From Candidatus Marinarcus aquaticus (GTDB lineage Bacteria > Campylobacterota > Campylobacteria > Campylobacterales > Arcobacteraceae), in NCBI RefSeq assembly GCF_004116335.1, contig NZ_PDKN01000004.1, positions 124,001 through 188,000 of the forward strand: a stretch of DNA of 64,000 nucleotides, read 5' to 3'. The notes beneath the pieces are model-generated. The model saw nothing but the letters and a program-made list of their open reading frames with translations, was not told the DNA's origin and made no database searches. The first letter of the stretch is position 1. Every line of letters begins with the position of its first letter. The translations under genes were made by a program, and so were the position numbers. Below are positions 41,715 through 50,954 of the stretch, piece by piece.

Positions 41715-42500
41715 ATGAAAACAGAGAACCCAAATATCGCTTACGACGAACAGAGTAAAATCACACGTGCCATTATTCGAGCAGCCACTTTGATGCTTGA
41801 ATTTGGTGCAGAGAGTCGATTGGTTGAACAAACTGCACAACGTATGGGAACGGCTCTTGGAGTCCGTTCTGTAGAGATTTCATTGATACCTTCAGCCATT
41901 GTGTTAACCACACTTACAAGCAATCAATCCGTTACAACCACAAGACGAGCGCACCATAAACCCATCAATATGTCTATTGTGTATGATGTACAAAAAATTT
42001 GTATTGATTTAGAGAAAAATCCTTACAGTGTGGAAACGGTGATTCAACAACTCAAAGATATTCAACCCAACTATTATAACCGTTGGTTGATTGTCTTAAT
42101 GGTAGGATTAGCGTGTGCTTCGTTTGCTTATTTAAGAGGAGCTGATTGGGTCGCCTTTGGTATTACACTCTTGGCTTCAAGTGTGGGAATGTTTATTCGA
42201 CAAGAGTTGGCCAAACGTCAGTTTATCTTGATTATCACCTTTGGAATTACCGCCTTTTTTGTCACACTCATTGCCAGTTTGTCCTACATCAATAATATCA
42301 GTGCTACACCAAATATTGCACTCTCCTCCAGTGTCTTACTTTTAGTACCAGGGTTTCCTTTTGTAAACTCTTTTTTAGATGCCATGAAAGGCTATTTAAG
42401 TATGGGTTGGGGACGATGGATGCAAGCATCCCTTTTAACACTTGCAACAAGTATGGGTATTATCTTTGCCATGTCCATTTTAAACATAAAAGGGTGGTAA
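41715..42500 (+). CDS. Threonine/serine exporter, ThrE N-terminal-type subunit
   Basis: 261 residues. The soluble first part (ARLMLEFGAESRLVEQTAQR-like text at about 20-40, then SNQSVTTTRRAHH) and five hydrophobic helices (about 120-260) are the ThrE-N (DUF1212) pattern. In Corynebacterium ThrE is one chain; many bacteria split it as here. The product with its partner exports threonine and serine across the inner membrane. The next gene starts one base after its stop. Confidence 0.85.
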   Translation: MKTENPNIAYDEQSKITRAIIRAATLMLEFGAESRLVEQTAQRMGTALGVRSVEISLIPSAIVLTTLTSNQSVTTTRRAHHKPINMSIVYDVQKICIDLEKNPYSVETVIQQLKDIQPNYYNRWLIVLMVGLACASFAYLRGADWVAFGITLLASSVGMFIRQELAKRQFILIITFGITAFFVTLIASLSYINNISATPNIALSSSVLLLVPGFPFVNSFLDAMKGYLSMGWGRWMQASLLTLATSMGIIFAMSILNIKGW

Positions 42501-42501
42501 G

Positions 42502-42972
42502 ATGAATCCAATTTTAACAAACTTTTTACTCGATGCTGTTTTCTCTGCCATTCCTGCAGTGGGTTTTGCGATGCTCTTTAATGTACCTAAAAGTGCCTTG
42601 AAATTTTGTGCTTTAGGTGGAGCGATTACTTATAGCTTACGAACGCTCTTTTTAGATGCAGGAATTTCTATTGAGATTTCTACTTTTTTAGCCTCATTGA
42701 TTTTAGGAATCATTGGAGTGTATTGGTCCAGAAAGTATATTGTGCCGCGACCTATTTACACCGTTGCATCAATTATTCCGCTTATTCCAGGAACTTTTGC
42801 ATTTAATGCCATGATTTCATTAGTGGACATGAACTCACATGGGGTGACCCCTGAGCTTATTGCAATGTTTATAGAGAATGGTTTGAAATCGATTTCAATT
42901 TTAAGTGCAATCAGTTTTGGACTTGCTCTGCCATCGCTTTATTATATCAGATATAATCGACCCATCATCTAA
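42502..42972 (+). CDS. Threonine/serine exporter, ThrE C-terminal-type subunit (DUF3815)
   Basis: 156 residues, five TM helices, with PKSALKFCALGGAITYSLRT, YIVPRPIYTVASIIPLIPG and FAFNAMISL, standard for the second half of ThrE. It begins two bases after the partner gene stop, so both subunits are made together. Length and order match split ThrE systems of other proteobacteria. Confidence 0.85.
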   Translation: MNPILTNFLLDAVFSAIPAVGFAMLFNVPKSALKFCALGGAITYSLRTLFLDAGISIEISTFLASLILGIIGVYWSRKYIVPRPIYTVASIIPLIPGTFAFNAMISLVDMNSHGVTPELIAMFIENGLKSISILSAISFGLALPSLYYIRYNRPII

Positions 42973-43051
42973 AAAATGGATGATAACAACTCACTTTTTT
43001 TATAAATAGTCGTTAAAAAGAGAGTATGTGTATGATTAAATTTTGAGTTTC

Positions 43052-43109
43052 AACGCCAAGAAAAGTAGGAGAAAACTTGTGCTAAATGCACAAGGAAATT
43101 TCACGCGTT
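43052..43109. other. Structured intergenic element
   Basis: Outer stem AACGC/GCGTT (43052-43056 with 43105-43109) encloses a perfect 7-bp hairpin CTTGTGC-TAAAT-GCACAAG (43076-43094). It lies in the 155-bp gap between thrE genes and the convergent SDR gene. It could be a small RNA or 3' element; I match it to no known RNA family. Confidence 0.3.
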
Positions 43110-43127
43110 AAAAAGATGGCTTTTAAA

Positions 43128-43763
43128 CTACTTTTTAATAATTTCAAGACGCTGCGGTCTGACTGTCAACTCTGTGATGACACCATTAAACTGCAACACA
43201 TCCAAGACTGCTTTGGCAATATCTTCTGCGAGTAAATGTGTGTTCTCTTTCGAACTTGGTTCAAACTGCAACTCATCAAAAAAGTTGGTTTTGGTTAAAT
43301 CAGGATTGATACTGGTTACTTTCACATCGGCACGCCGTAACTCTTCAAAAAGACTCAAAGAGAAGTTTCGAAGCCCGCTTTTAGTTGCAGTATAAAGGGC
43401 TGAAAATTTCGAGTGACGTGTTGCTTCAACCGAAGCAATGTTGATAATATGCCCTTTTGTTTTCTTTAAACTTCGTAAACACAAATTGGACAGTATCAAG
43501 GGAGCGGTTAAATTCACATCAATAAGCTCTTTTATTTTTGCCACACTGATCTCTTCATGCGGAGCAAAAACACCCACACCTGCACAATTAACCAACACAT
43601 CCAAATCATGATCTTTTAAAAGCGTCTTGACTTCTTCTTCGAGATTACAACTTTGCTGTAAACGGCATTGCAGTTTTAATATTTCATACCCATTTTTTTC
43701 CAATGTTTCACAAATGGCTTTACCAATACCCGAAGAGTACCCAGTGACAAGTGCTTTTTTCAT
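43128..43763 (-). CDS. Short-chain dehydrogenase/reductase
   Basis: 211 residues with [11 protein letters not shown] (nucleotide-binding TGxxxGxG), NCAGVG, and a catalytic S-Y-K set: [22 protein letters not shown] (YxxxK). It is shorter than the usual 240-260 residues and lacks most of the substrate loop. The substrate is unknown. Its ATG overlaps the stop of the DedA gene (four bases), so the two are cotranscribed. Confidence 0.82.
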   Translation of the reverse strand: MKKALVTGYSSGIGKAICETLEKNGYEILKLQCRLQQSCNLEEEVKTLLKDHDLDVLVNCAGVGVFAPHEEISVAKIKELIDVNLTAPLILSNLCLRSLKKTKGHIINIASVEATRHSKFSALYTATKSGLRNFSLSLFEELRRADVKVTSINPDLTKTNFFDELQFEPSSKENTHLLAEDIAKAVLDVLQFNGVITELTVRPQRLEIIKK

Positions 43764-44380
43764 CGTTTCTTCTTTATAAAAATAGATTTCTTCATTTTTA
43801 TTCTAATATAAAACAGTATAAAAACAGCCAGAAGAATTAAAATAGAGATGATAATAACTCGTAAATACTCAGAAATAAGCGCTTGATTGTGCCCAATAAA
43901 ATACCCTAAAAGTGCTAGAATCAAGACCCAAATACCTGCACCCAAACTCGTGTAGATGGAAAACTTTAAAAGATTCATCTTGGCTAAGCCTGCTGGAAGT
44001 GAGATGTACTGTCGTACAGCGGGGATTAACCTTCCACTGAACGTTGAAATATGTCCGTGTTTATTAAAAAAGTTCTCCATTTTTTGCATGGTCTCTTCTT
44101 TAACTAAAATATATTTTCCATATCGACTTAAAAAGGCTCGTCCAAACTTCAACGCCAACAAATAGTTAAACACTGCCCCTGCCAGACTGCCTGAAATTCC
44201 TGCAAAAATTGCTAAAAAAAGGTTCATCTCTCCTTGATACGCCAAATACCCTGCTGGTATCATCACCACTTCTGAAGGGAAGGGGAAAAACGAGCTCTCT
44301 AAAAACATCATAATAAAAATTCCCCAGTAACCTAAGTCTCCTACTGTATTTACAATAAAATCAACTATTTCGTGTAACAT
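43760..44380 (-). CDS. DedA-family membrane protein
   Basis: 206 residues. DedA marks: [23 protein letters not shown], the loop [17 protein letters not shown] (as [13 protein letters not shown]) and [16 protein letters not shown]. DedA/SNARE-associated proteins act in lipid carrier recycling (undecaprenyl phosphate or phosphatidylethanolamine translocation) at the inner membrane. First gene of a two-gene unit with the SDR; no specific substrate evidence here. Confidence 0.87.
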   Translation of the reverse strand: MLHEIVDFIVNTVGDLGYWGIFIMMFLESSFFPFPSEVVMIPAGYLAYQGEMNLFLAIFAGISGSLAGAVFNYLLALKFGRAFLSRYGKYILVKEETMQKMENFFNKHGHISTFSGRLIPAVRQYISLPAGLAKMNLLKFSIYTSLGAGIWVLILALLGYFIGHNQALISEYLRVIIISILILLAVFILFYIRIKMKKSIFIKKKR

Positions 44381-44647
44381 CTATGCCTTACTTATATTTT
44401 TTATGTGAATTCTATCATAGAGTGTGTAAATTTATCATCTACACTTCTATTTTCATTCAATCTCATCATATTAAACAAAGATATATCAAAAAGCTTGCTA
44501 TTTCTTTTCTATTCAGATACAATGAATCACTTAAGGAAAATTAGAACTTTTTCTTTGTTGGCTTTTTATTAAAACTTACCTCTTAATACATAACTTTCAA
44601 AATCAAAAGAACAATTTACACTTAACAATATAATACAAGGATATTCT

Positions 44648-44866
44648 ATGTCAAATAGATATAATGGAACTGTAAAATGGTTCAACAATGAAAAAGGTTT
44701 TGGATTTATTCAATTAGAAGATAACAGCAAAGATTTATTTGTTCATCATACGGAAATCACAAATTCTAATTATGGAAGAGCTTCATTAAATGATGGTCAA
44801 AGAGTATCATTTAATATTGGTGTTAATCAAAAAGGGGAACATGCAACCAGTGTAGAAGCACTGTAA
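44648..44866 (+). CDS. Cold-shock domain protein
   Basis: 72 residues: NGTVKWFNNEKGFGFIQ (RNP1 region) and DLFVHHTEI (RNP2), the CspA single OB-fold binding single-stranded RNA and DNA. The longer acidic insert NSNYGRASLNDGQ and ending HATSVEAL are typical of the campylobacterial type. ATG 44648 follows AAGGATATTCT. The 267-bp region before it carries no gene and may hold a long leader, as in cspA, but I could not define its fold. Confidence 0.9.
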   Translation: MSNRYNGTVKWFNNEKGFGFIQLEDNSKDLFVHHTEITNSNYGRASLNDGQRVSFNIGVNQKGEHATSVEAL

Positions 44867-45041
44867 TTGCTCCTTCTTTTTTCACTGCCTTTAAAGTGTT
44901 GATGTGAAAAATACTCACACAACACTTTTATAATACCCTTACAGCTTATAAAAAATACTCTATGAGAAATATCTTCTCATAATATCAATACAAAATATGA
45001 ATTTATCATTGCTTGTCACACATAAAATATAAAGGAGAAAC

Positions 45042-45191
45042 ATGTTTATTTTAACAATGGAATACAAATACAAAGTCTTTCAAAGATTACTACATACCAA
45101 TGAAAGTTTTGATACTATTTGTTCAAAATCAGGTTTGAGTATCATTCAAGCAACACAATTTTTAAAAATCAATCATACAACGGACGTTTAA
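45042..45191 (+). CDS. Small ORF, 49 codons
   Basis: ATG 45042 stands behind a strong AAAGGAGAAAC. The product (MFILTMEYKYKVFQRLLHTN...) has an amphipathic helix and a second block SFDTICSKSGLSIIQATQFL that looks like a helix-turn-helix, ending INHTTDV. It lies in the 335-bp gap after the cold-shock gene and ends 10 bases before the convergent radical SAM gene. I do not recognise the family; the ribosome site and protein-like composition are the case for it. The rest of the gap (44867-45041) shows nothing. Confidence 0.5.
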   Translation: MFILTMEYKYKVFQRLLHTNESFDTICSKSGLSIIQATQFLKINHTTDV

Positions 45192-45201
45192 ACACATGAG
45201 T

Positions 45202-46449
45202 TTAAACCGTTGATGTAATCTTCTTCATGTATGCCATTTTCATAAGCTCTTCCATTTGATTATTCGAAAGGTACTCATAACCAAATACCTCTTTCCATAA
45301 TGATTCATCTTCCATACATAAATAAAAATAGACCTCTTTATGCCAAGGAGTAAAGCACTCGTACGCATGTTTAAACATCTCTTTTTTTGTTGCTAATGAA
45401 TAGGACTGTTTTCCGTTGGCATTACTAAAAGGCATTTGCAAAATCTTACTTTTAAAGTTTCGTGTACGTATTTTTTGAATCACAGGTTTTATAAACGTCA
45501 ATGTCCCAAAAGAGACCAACACAACTTTTCGTGCATCAAATCGTTTGATGAGTTCTTTATAAACAGACTCATACTCTTCTAAATAGTGTTCATACTCAAC
45601 AATGGGGTGAAAATGAAAACCGATTAATACCCCTTTTTCACTCAATTTTTGAGCTGCATGTAAACGTTCTTCTAAAGATGCCGTTAAATGCTCTTCATTT
45701 TGAATGATAGTGGGCGTATTTAAAGACCATGTACAGATGATATTTTTGGGTACGTCATTTTCTAGAAAGTAGTTGATGTTATTGGATTTGGTTTTAAACT
45801 CCAAAATCACATTGGGGTATTTTCGTGCAAACGCAAAAAGTGCATCCAAAATCCCCTCTTTGTTCCCCCACATGAGTGAGTCTGAACTCTGCCCTGTTCC
45901 GATATGATAAATCTCGTTGGGATCCAACTCTAAATTTTTGAGATTCTCTTTAAAGTTTTCATCAAAGCCAATTCTATTTTGATTATAAAAAGATTGAATA
46001 GAACAGTACGAACAATCAAATCCACATGACTGCACGGCATCTAAAGTAAGCAGGTTACAACATCGAGTATTAGGGCTTGCTACAGGGCAACTGCCTAAAG
46101 CCGTTTTATGGCTTTTAAACGTTTCAAAACTGAATTTTCGCACATCTTGTTTGTATAAATCAGAGGTAAAATTTTTATAACTGTTCGGTTGTGCCTTTAA
46201 ATCCTCCCAAACAGTTCGTATGTGGTTAAAAGCCTCTTTTTTGCTTCTATATTCAGTTTCAAACAGTTCACTGATATCTTGTTCATGCCAAAGTCGAAAA
46301 TCAATTGCAAAATCAATGAGCTGTTTGAGTTCTTGAAAAGAGAAGTGGTATTCTAACGCTTTGTTTTTTAAAAAGCTTTGTGTTGCTTGAGGCAAGTGCT
46401 TAAAGTTGGTTTTTTCAATATGGTCTAAAAATGTCTCTGAATAACTCAC
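45202..46449 (-). CDS. Spore photoproduct lyase-like radical SAM protein
   Basis: 415 residues. The radical SAM [4Fe-4S] motif is C142-GFD-C146-SY-C149, preceded by SCPVASPNTRCCNLLTLDAVQ. The later HIGTGQSSDSLMW and LIGFHFHPIVEYE are those of SplB-like proteins in non-sporulating bacteria. SplB itself repairs the thymine spore photoproduct; in an organism without spores it may mend other UV lesions or do something different. Its start overlaps the preceding nucleosidase-like gene end by four bases, forming a two-gene unit. Confidence 0.82.
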   Translation of the reverse strand: MSYSETFLDHIEKTNFKHLPQATQSFLKNKALEYHFSFQELKQLIDFAIDFRLWHEQDISELFETEYRSKKEAFNHIRTVWEDLKAQPNSYKNFTSDLYKQDVRKFSFETFKSHKTALGSCPVASPNTRCCNLLTLDAVQSCGFDCSYCSIQSFYNQNRIGFDENFKENLKNLELDPNEIYHIGTGQSSDSLMWGNKEGILDALFAFARKYPNVILEFKTKSNNINYFLENDVPKNIICTWSLNTPTIIQNEEHLTASLEERLHAAQKLSEKGVLIGFHFHPIVEYEHYLEEYESVYKELIKRFDARKVVLVSFGTLTFIKPVIQKIRTRNFKSKILQMPFSNANGKQSYSLATKKEMFKHAYECFTPWHKEVYFYLCMEDESLWKEVFGYEYLSNNQMEELMKMAYMKKITSTV

Positions 46450-46976
46450 TTGATATACCCTTGAATGGTTTGTACATGTTTTTGAATGAGTTCAATGACA
46501 AAACTCTTTTTAGGTATGCTTGTATTGCAATAATCAGAGACCACTTTAAAGACCATGCACTGCTCTTTGGGCAAGTGTTTGCTTGCGACCTTTAAAAAAT
46601 GTTCACACTCCATATCTACCAAGAGTGTTTCCAACGCTTCTTTATTATCCAAGGGCTGTTCAACCGTTGTAATATCTCCTTCATGACTCTTCTTCAAATC
46701 ATGCGTGGTACAAAAAAGAGTGCCTATTTCGTACGATTCATCGCGACATCCTGCAATGCCTACATTAATCGCTCGTTCAAACGTGTAACTTTGAAATATA
46801 TCAGTTAATGCTTCTAGAGTATTTGCTTTCCCCATGCCTGAAATGACTAAAAGCGTTTCATCATTTTCATAGATTTTAGGAAAGAAACTGTTTTGTTGAA
46901 GTTTAAGGGTTTGTATAAGTGGACGCGCTTCACTTGGAAGGGCTGTGTGTATGAGAGTTTTAAGTGGTTTTGACAT
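46446..46976 (-). CDS. Phosphorylase-superfamily nucleosidase-like protein
   Basis: 176 residues from ATG 46976 (MSKPLKTLIHTALPSEARPL); an in-frame TTG at 46985 is the other choice. LLVISGMGKANTLEALTDI and AINVGIAGCRDESYEIGTLF are the nucleoside phosphorylase/MTA-SAH nucleosidase pattern, and VFKVVSDYCN holds the catalytic aspartate region. It is shorter than MTAN (about 230), missing part of the middle. It may hydrolyse a nucleoside by-product of the coupled radical SAM enzyme, such as 5'-deoxyadenosine; that is inference from the operon. Confidence 0.72.
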   Translation of the reverse strand: MSKPLKTLIHTALPSEARPLIQTLKLQQNSFFPKIYENDETLLVISGMGKANTLEALTDIFQSYTFERAINVGIAGCRDESYEIGTLFCTTHDLKKSHEGDITTVEQPLDNKEALETLLVDMECEHFLKVASKHLPKEQCMVFKVVSDYCNTSIPKKSFVIELIQKHVQTIQGYIK

Positions 46977-46988
46977 TGAAGTCAATGC

Positions 46989-47010
46989 TTCAAGGCAAAA
47001 AAGCCTTGAA
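46989..47010 (-). terminator. Hairpin after rplS
   Basis: TTCAAGGC-AAAAAA-GCCTTGAA, an 8-bp perfect stem beginning nine bases after the rplS stop, in the direction of minus-strand transcription. It lies directly before the nucleosidase-like gene. The tail is weak in T. Confidence 0.6.
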
Positions 47011-47019
47011 TTAAAAAAC

Positions 47020-47376
47020 TTATTTTCTAAGCTCTTTAATTTTAGCTTTCTTACCAGTTAATCCTCTTAGGTAGTGAAGTTTCGCTCTTCTTACTCTACC
47101 TCTTCTTAATACTGCAATCTCTTTTAAAGATTCAGAGTATAATGGGAAGATTCTTTCAACACCAACGTTGTTTGCACCGATTTTTCTGATAGTAAAAGTA
47201 GCACCCGTACCTTCACCATGTCGAGCGATAACAACACCTTCGAATCCTTGAACTCTTGTTTTGTTACCTTCTTTAATCTCAACACCAAGTCTTAACGTAT
47301 CACCAGCTTTAAATTCTGGGATTTGTTTTTCTGCAATTTGCGCTGCTTCAAAGCTTGCAATGTATCTGTTTTTCAT
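47020..47376 (-). CDS. rplS: 50S ribosomal protein L19
   Basis: 118 residues from ATG 47376, where [13 protein letters not shown] follows AAAGGTAAACACA; the open frame extends 17 codons further but this part is not conserved. Family text: [51 protein letters not shown] and [19 protein letters not shown]19 sits at the 30S-50S interface. It follows trmD by 56 bases, the usual order. Ends in a hairpin. Confidence 0.97.
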   Translation of the reverse strand: MKNRYIASFEAAQIAEKQIPEFKAGDTLRLGVEIKEGNKTRVQGFEGVVIARHGEGTGATFTIRKIGANNVGVERIFPLYSESLKEIAVLRRGRVRRAKLHYLRGLTGKKAKIKELRK

Positions 47377-47432
47377 TGTGTTTACCTTTGGTGAAAGTGC
47401 CCGCATTTGCAACTTGCGGGGTATCACACTTT

Positions 47433-48125
47433 TTATTTTGTTTTTTTGTTTGTAACTAAACCTGGTCTAAAATATTTTGTCTTGCAAATAGCCAGATTAT
47501 TTTTTAGGTCGGCAATTTTACTATGATTACCCTTTAAGAATTCTTTAACCACACTTAATTCTTGAAAATTTTCAGGTTTTGTAAATGATGGTGCTTCCAA
47601 AAGATTGTTTTCATAACTCTCCATAACCAAAGAGTCGGCATTGCCAAGTACCCCATCCACATTTCGTGAAATGGCATCGGCCATCACCAATGAAGCCAAC
47701 TCTCCTCCTGTTAAAATAAATTCACCTATAGAGAAAACTTCATTGGCATATTTTTCAATCACACGTTCATCAATACCCTCATATCGACCACTGACAAATA
47801 CAATGTTCTTTTTCTTTGCCAATCGTTTGGCGTCATTTTGCTTAAAAGGTTTAGCAGCTGCCAAAGGAAAGATGATATAAGCATTTTCATTTTCTCTTTT
47901 GATTTTATTCAAACAATCAAAGAGTGGCTGGGGTGTCATCAGCATGCCTGCTCCTCCACCAATCATGGGGGCATCCACTTTCAAATGTTTATTTTCACTG
48001 TAGTCTCTGGGATTATAAAATTCATATCCAACAAAACCTGCATCAACGGCACGTTTTAAGATAGAGTCATGAAAATAGAACTCAATTAAATTGGGGAAAA
48101 GTGTCACAAATGTAAATTTCAACAT
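47433..48125 (-). CDS. trmD: tRNA (guanine37-N1)-methyltransferase
   Basis: 230 residues, with the deep-knot SPOUT signs: [29 protein letters not shown] and [22 protein letters not shown]. TrmD methylates G37 of tRNAs for Leu, Pro and Arg, guarding against frameshift. It is at the start of its transcript here: upstream there is 490 bp without a recognised gene, whereas rpsP-rimM genes usually precede it. ATG 48125 with the opening [18 protein letters not shown] is conserved. Confidence 0.96.
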   Translation of the reverse strand: MLKFTFVTLFPNLIEFYFHDSILKRAVDAGFVGYEFYNPRDYSENKHLKVDAPMIGGGAGMLMTPQPLFDCLNKIKRENENAYIIFPLAAAKPFKQNDAKRLAKKKNIVFVSGRYEGIDERVIEKYANEVFSIGEFILTGGELASLVMADAISRNVDGVLGNADSLVMESYENNLLEAPSFTKPENFQELSVVKEFLKGNHSKIADLKNNLAICKTKYFRPGLVTNKKTK

Positions 48126-48615
48126 GAACCTTACTCGTTTTTTGAAATAGTAACATATTTAATTTTATTTAATATTAAGTTAAGTCATTTTAACTTAAAC
48201 TTGCAGAAATTTAACCAAAGGTTTTCTGTGAAGTCTTTAAATGGATTTAAAAAGCTCTATTTTTCACTTGCTTCCATTCAAGCACACAGTTGTGCACAGA
48301 AACTTCATAATAAAACCATTCTGTTTAAACTTCTGCTGACCAATGTCATGAAAAGTTCAAGCGAAGAAGATACAGAAGATGACCCACCTACACTCACAGA
48401 GATACTTCTTTGTAGTTATATTAATACAACGAAACCATGTCACTGCGACTGCTTATTTAAACGTAAAACACGTTTAGCCATATCTTTGTTTAAATTCATA
48501 CCTCGATGCCCTTTTTACTGCACTTTTTTTGCATTTAGGCGTACAGGGACCCACCCTCCTTTATCCTTTTAATACTCATACTATTTATATAAAATTACAC
48601 AAACAAGGATAAAAC
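48126..48615. other. 490-bp gap between divergent trmD and metE
   Basis: No gene is recognised. A frame of 123 codons (48201-48572, plus strand) has a TTG start without ribosome site and an odd composition (Cys/His-rich end), so I do not call it. The right end must hold the metE promoter; a TATATAAAAT stretch lies about 25 bp before the AAGGATAAAAC ribosome site. No cobalamin-riboswitch B12 box (GCCACTG) or other known leader was found. Confidence 0.4.
48175..48198. promoter_or_regulatory. Dyad upstream of trmD
   Basis: TTAAGTTAA and TTAACTTAA, perfect 9-bp arms six bases apart, about 50 bp before the trmD start. Could be an operator or a hairpin between the divergent transcripts. Confidence 0.3.
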
Positions 48616-50892
48616 ATGTCAAACAAAAGTTATGTTGTTGGTTTTCCGCGAATTGGAGAACAACGAGAATTAAAAAAAGTTTTGGAGAAATATTGGTCAA
48701 AAGAGTGCTCTTTTGAAGAGGTCAATGAGTGTGCAAAAGAGTTGCGTAAGCGACATTGGAACTATCAAAAAAATGCAGAAATAGGCCATATCAGTTGTAA
48801 TGATTTCTCTTTATATGACAATATGCTCGATACTGCCATCATGCTCAATGCTGTACCAAAACGTTTTCAACACTTATCCAACCAAGAGCAATATTTTGCA
48901 ATGGCCAGAGGAAATAAAGAGTATGTGGCAATGCAAATGACCAAATGGTTTAATACCAACTATCACTATATCGTACCTGAATTAAGTCTTGATGATGAAT
49001 ATAGACTCAATGCTTCAAAAATCATCAATGAATACCAAGAAGCAAAGGCATTAGGTATCAACCCAAAAATCAATATCATTGGACCATTGACTTTTCTTGG
49101 ACTCTCCAAAAGAATTGATAATGAAGACAGATTTGAACTCTTTGGAAAGATTCTTGCTGTTTATAAAGAGCTATTGACAACACTTTCCAAACTCGATTCA
49201 AACATCATTGTTCAAATAGATGAACCTTTTTTAGTAAAAGACAACAGTTCTGCTGTTTTGAGTTTAATCAAACCCGCTTATGATGCGTTGTGCAGTGTTG
49301 CATCAAATCTTAAACTCATTGTTACCACCTATTTTGAACACTCAAATGAAGCCACTAAAATTTTAGTCAATACTCCTATTTATGGATTAGGCTTAGACTT
49401 TTTATATGGAGAAAAAAACTTAGATGTTCTGCAAATCATTGCTTTAAGTGGTAAAAAACTGATTGCTGGTGTTATTGACGGTCGCAATATTTGGAAATGT
49501 GATTTAGAGAAGAGTCATGTACTTTTAGAGTGTATTGCTAATAGCGTCCCTAAAGAGAACATTATAGTGTCTACTTCATGCTCACTGCTGCATACACCGT
49601 TTACATTAAAATATGAAAAAACCATGAAGGCAGAAATCAAAAATTGGCTTGCTTATGCCGTTGAAAAGCTTGATGAAGTGGCACTGCTAAATGACTACTT
49701 TCATGAAGGTTACACCCATTTAAGCTCGGAACAAAAAGAGGCATTTCAAAACAACCAAAAAGCAAATGAGTTGAGAAAAAGTTCTCCTTTAATCCATGAT
49801 AAAAATGTTCAAAACCGTTTAACTTCATTTACAAAAACAAAACGAGACGGTGAGTTTAAAGAGCGTATTGTCCTGCAAAAAAAGAGACTTCAATACAACG
49901 ATTTAGCTACCACAACCATTGGTTCATTTCCTCAAACTCCAGAAGTACGTCAAGCTCGACGCGATTTTAAGAACAAATTAATTTCACAAGAGACTTACGA
50001 ACAGAAAATGAAAACCTACATTGATGATTGCGTGGCATTTCAAGAGGAGTGTGGACTTGACGTACTTGTCCATGGAGAACCCGAAAGAAATGACATGGTT
50101 GAATATTTTGGAGAGCAACTCAATGGTTTTGGCTTTTCTCAAAACGGATGGGTTCAAAGTTATGGAAGCAGATGTGTAAAACCTCCCTTTATTTATGGCG
50201 ATGTCAGCCGTCCAAAAGCGATGACCGTTGAATGGATTACGTATGCCCAACAACAAACCAACAAGATTATGAAAGGGATGTTAACAGGTCCAGTAACCAT
50301 TCTCAATTGGTCATTTGTACGAAATGACTTACCTCGTGAACAAGTCTCTCAACAAATTGCTGTTGCTTTAAGTGATGAAGTGGATGATTTACAACAAGCA
50401 GGGATTCAAATCATTCAAGTCGATGAAGCGGCATTTAAAGAGGGTTACCCTTTACGCAAAGCCAATATTAAAACCTATGAACAGTGGGCTGTGCGAGACT
50501 TCAAAATCAGCGTCAGCAGTGCAAAAAAAGAGACTCAGATCCATACACACATGTGTTACAGTCAATTCAATGATATTATCCAAACCATTGAAGCAATGGA
50601 TGCAGATGTGATTTCAATAGAGACTGCACGAAGCGGCAATGAGTTACTGAAAATATTTAAAAAAGTGGGCTATAAACAAGAAGTGGGACCAGGTGTTTAT
50701 GATATTCACTCGCCACGTATTCCAAGCGTCGATGAAATTGTAACTCAAATTGATGCACTGTTAGAAGTTTTACCCAAAGAACAACTGTGGATCAACCCCG
50801 ATTGCGGACTTAAAACTAGAAAATGGGAAGAGGTAAAACCCAGTTTACAAAATATGGTTAAAGCCGTCGAAATCATAAGAAAGAGAGGATAA
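48616..50892 (+). CDS. metE: Cobalamin-independent methionine synthase
   Basis: 758 residues, the normal length, with two related barrels. N-terminal part opens SYVVGFPRIGEQRELKK (folate side). The C-terminal half has TTIGSFPQTPEVRQARRDFK and the zinc ligands H645 and C647 (HTHMCYS) and C730 (NPDCGLKTR). It transfers the methyl of 5-methyltetrahydropteroyl-triglutamate to homocysteine, the last step of methionine synthesis, in the cytosol. Single gene, closed by a strong hairpin. ATG follows AAGGATAAAAC. Confidence 0.96.
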   Translation: MSNKSYVVGFPRIGEQRELKKVLEKYWSKECSFEEVNECAKELRKRHWNYQKNAEIGHISCNDFSLYDNMLDTAIMLNAVPKRFQHLSNQEQYFAMARGNKEYVAMQMTKWFNTNYHYIVPELSLDDEYRLNASKIINEYQEAKALGINPKINIIGPLTFLGLSKRIDNEDRFELFGKILAVYKELLTTLSKLDSNIIVQIDEPFLVKDNSSAVLSLIKPAYDALCSVASNLKLIVTTYFEHSNEATKILVNTPIYGLGLDFLYGEKNLDVLQIIALSGKKLIAGVIDGRNIWKCDLEKSHVLLECIANSVPKENIIVSTSCSLLHTPFTLKYEKTMKAEIKNWLAYAVEKLDEVALLNDYFHEGYTHLSSEQKEAFQNNQKANELRKSSPLIHDKNVQNRLTSFTKTKRDGEFKERIVLQKKRLQYNDLATTTIGSFPQTPEVRQARRDFKNKLISQETYEQKMKTYIDDCVAFQEECGLDVLVHGEPERNDMVEYFGEQLNGFGFSQNGWVQSYGSRCVKPPFIYGDVSRPKAMTVEWITYAQQQTNKIMKGMLTGPVTILNWSFVRNDLPREQVSQQIAVALSDEVDDLQQAGIQIIQVDEAAFKEGYPLRKANIKTYEQWAVRDFKISVSSAKKETQIHTHMCYSQFNDIIQTIEAMDADVISIETARSGNELLKIFKKVGYKQEVGPGVYDIHSPRIPSVDEIVTQIDALLEVLPKEQLWINPDCGLKTRKWEEVKPSLQNMVKAVEIIRKRG

Positions 50893-50898
50893 TTCAAT

Positions 50899-50936
50899 AA
50901 AAATAGTTTTTATTCATCGTGATAAAAACTATTTTT
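50899..50936. terminator. Terminator after metE
   Basis: AAAAATAGTTTTTAT and ATAAAAACTATTTTT, a perfect 15-bp stem with an 8-base loop, starting seven bases after the metE stop and ending in a T run. Confidence 0.75.
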
Positions 50937-50954
50937 AGATAAGATACAAAAAAA

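Noticed and set aside
48201-48572. 123-codon plus-strand open frame before metE
   Set aside because: TTG start without ribosome site, odd Cys/His-rich tail, no recognised family. Reported only as part of the gap.
48126-48615. Cobalamin riboswitch in front of metE
   Set aside because: No B12 box (GCCACTG) or the usual conserved core was found on either strand.
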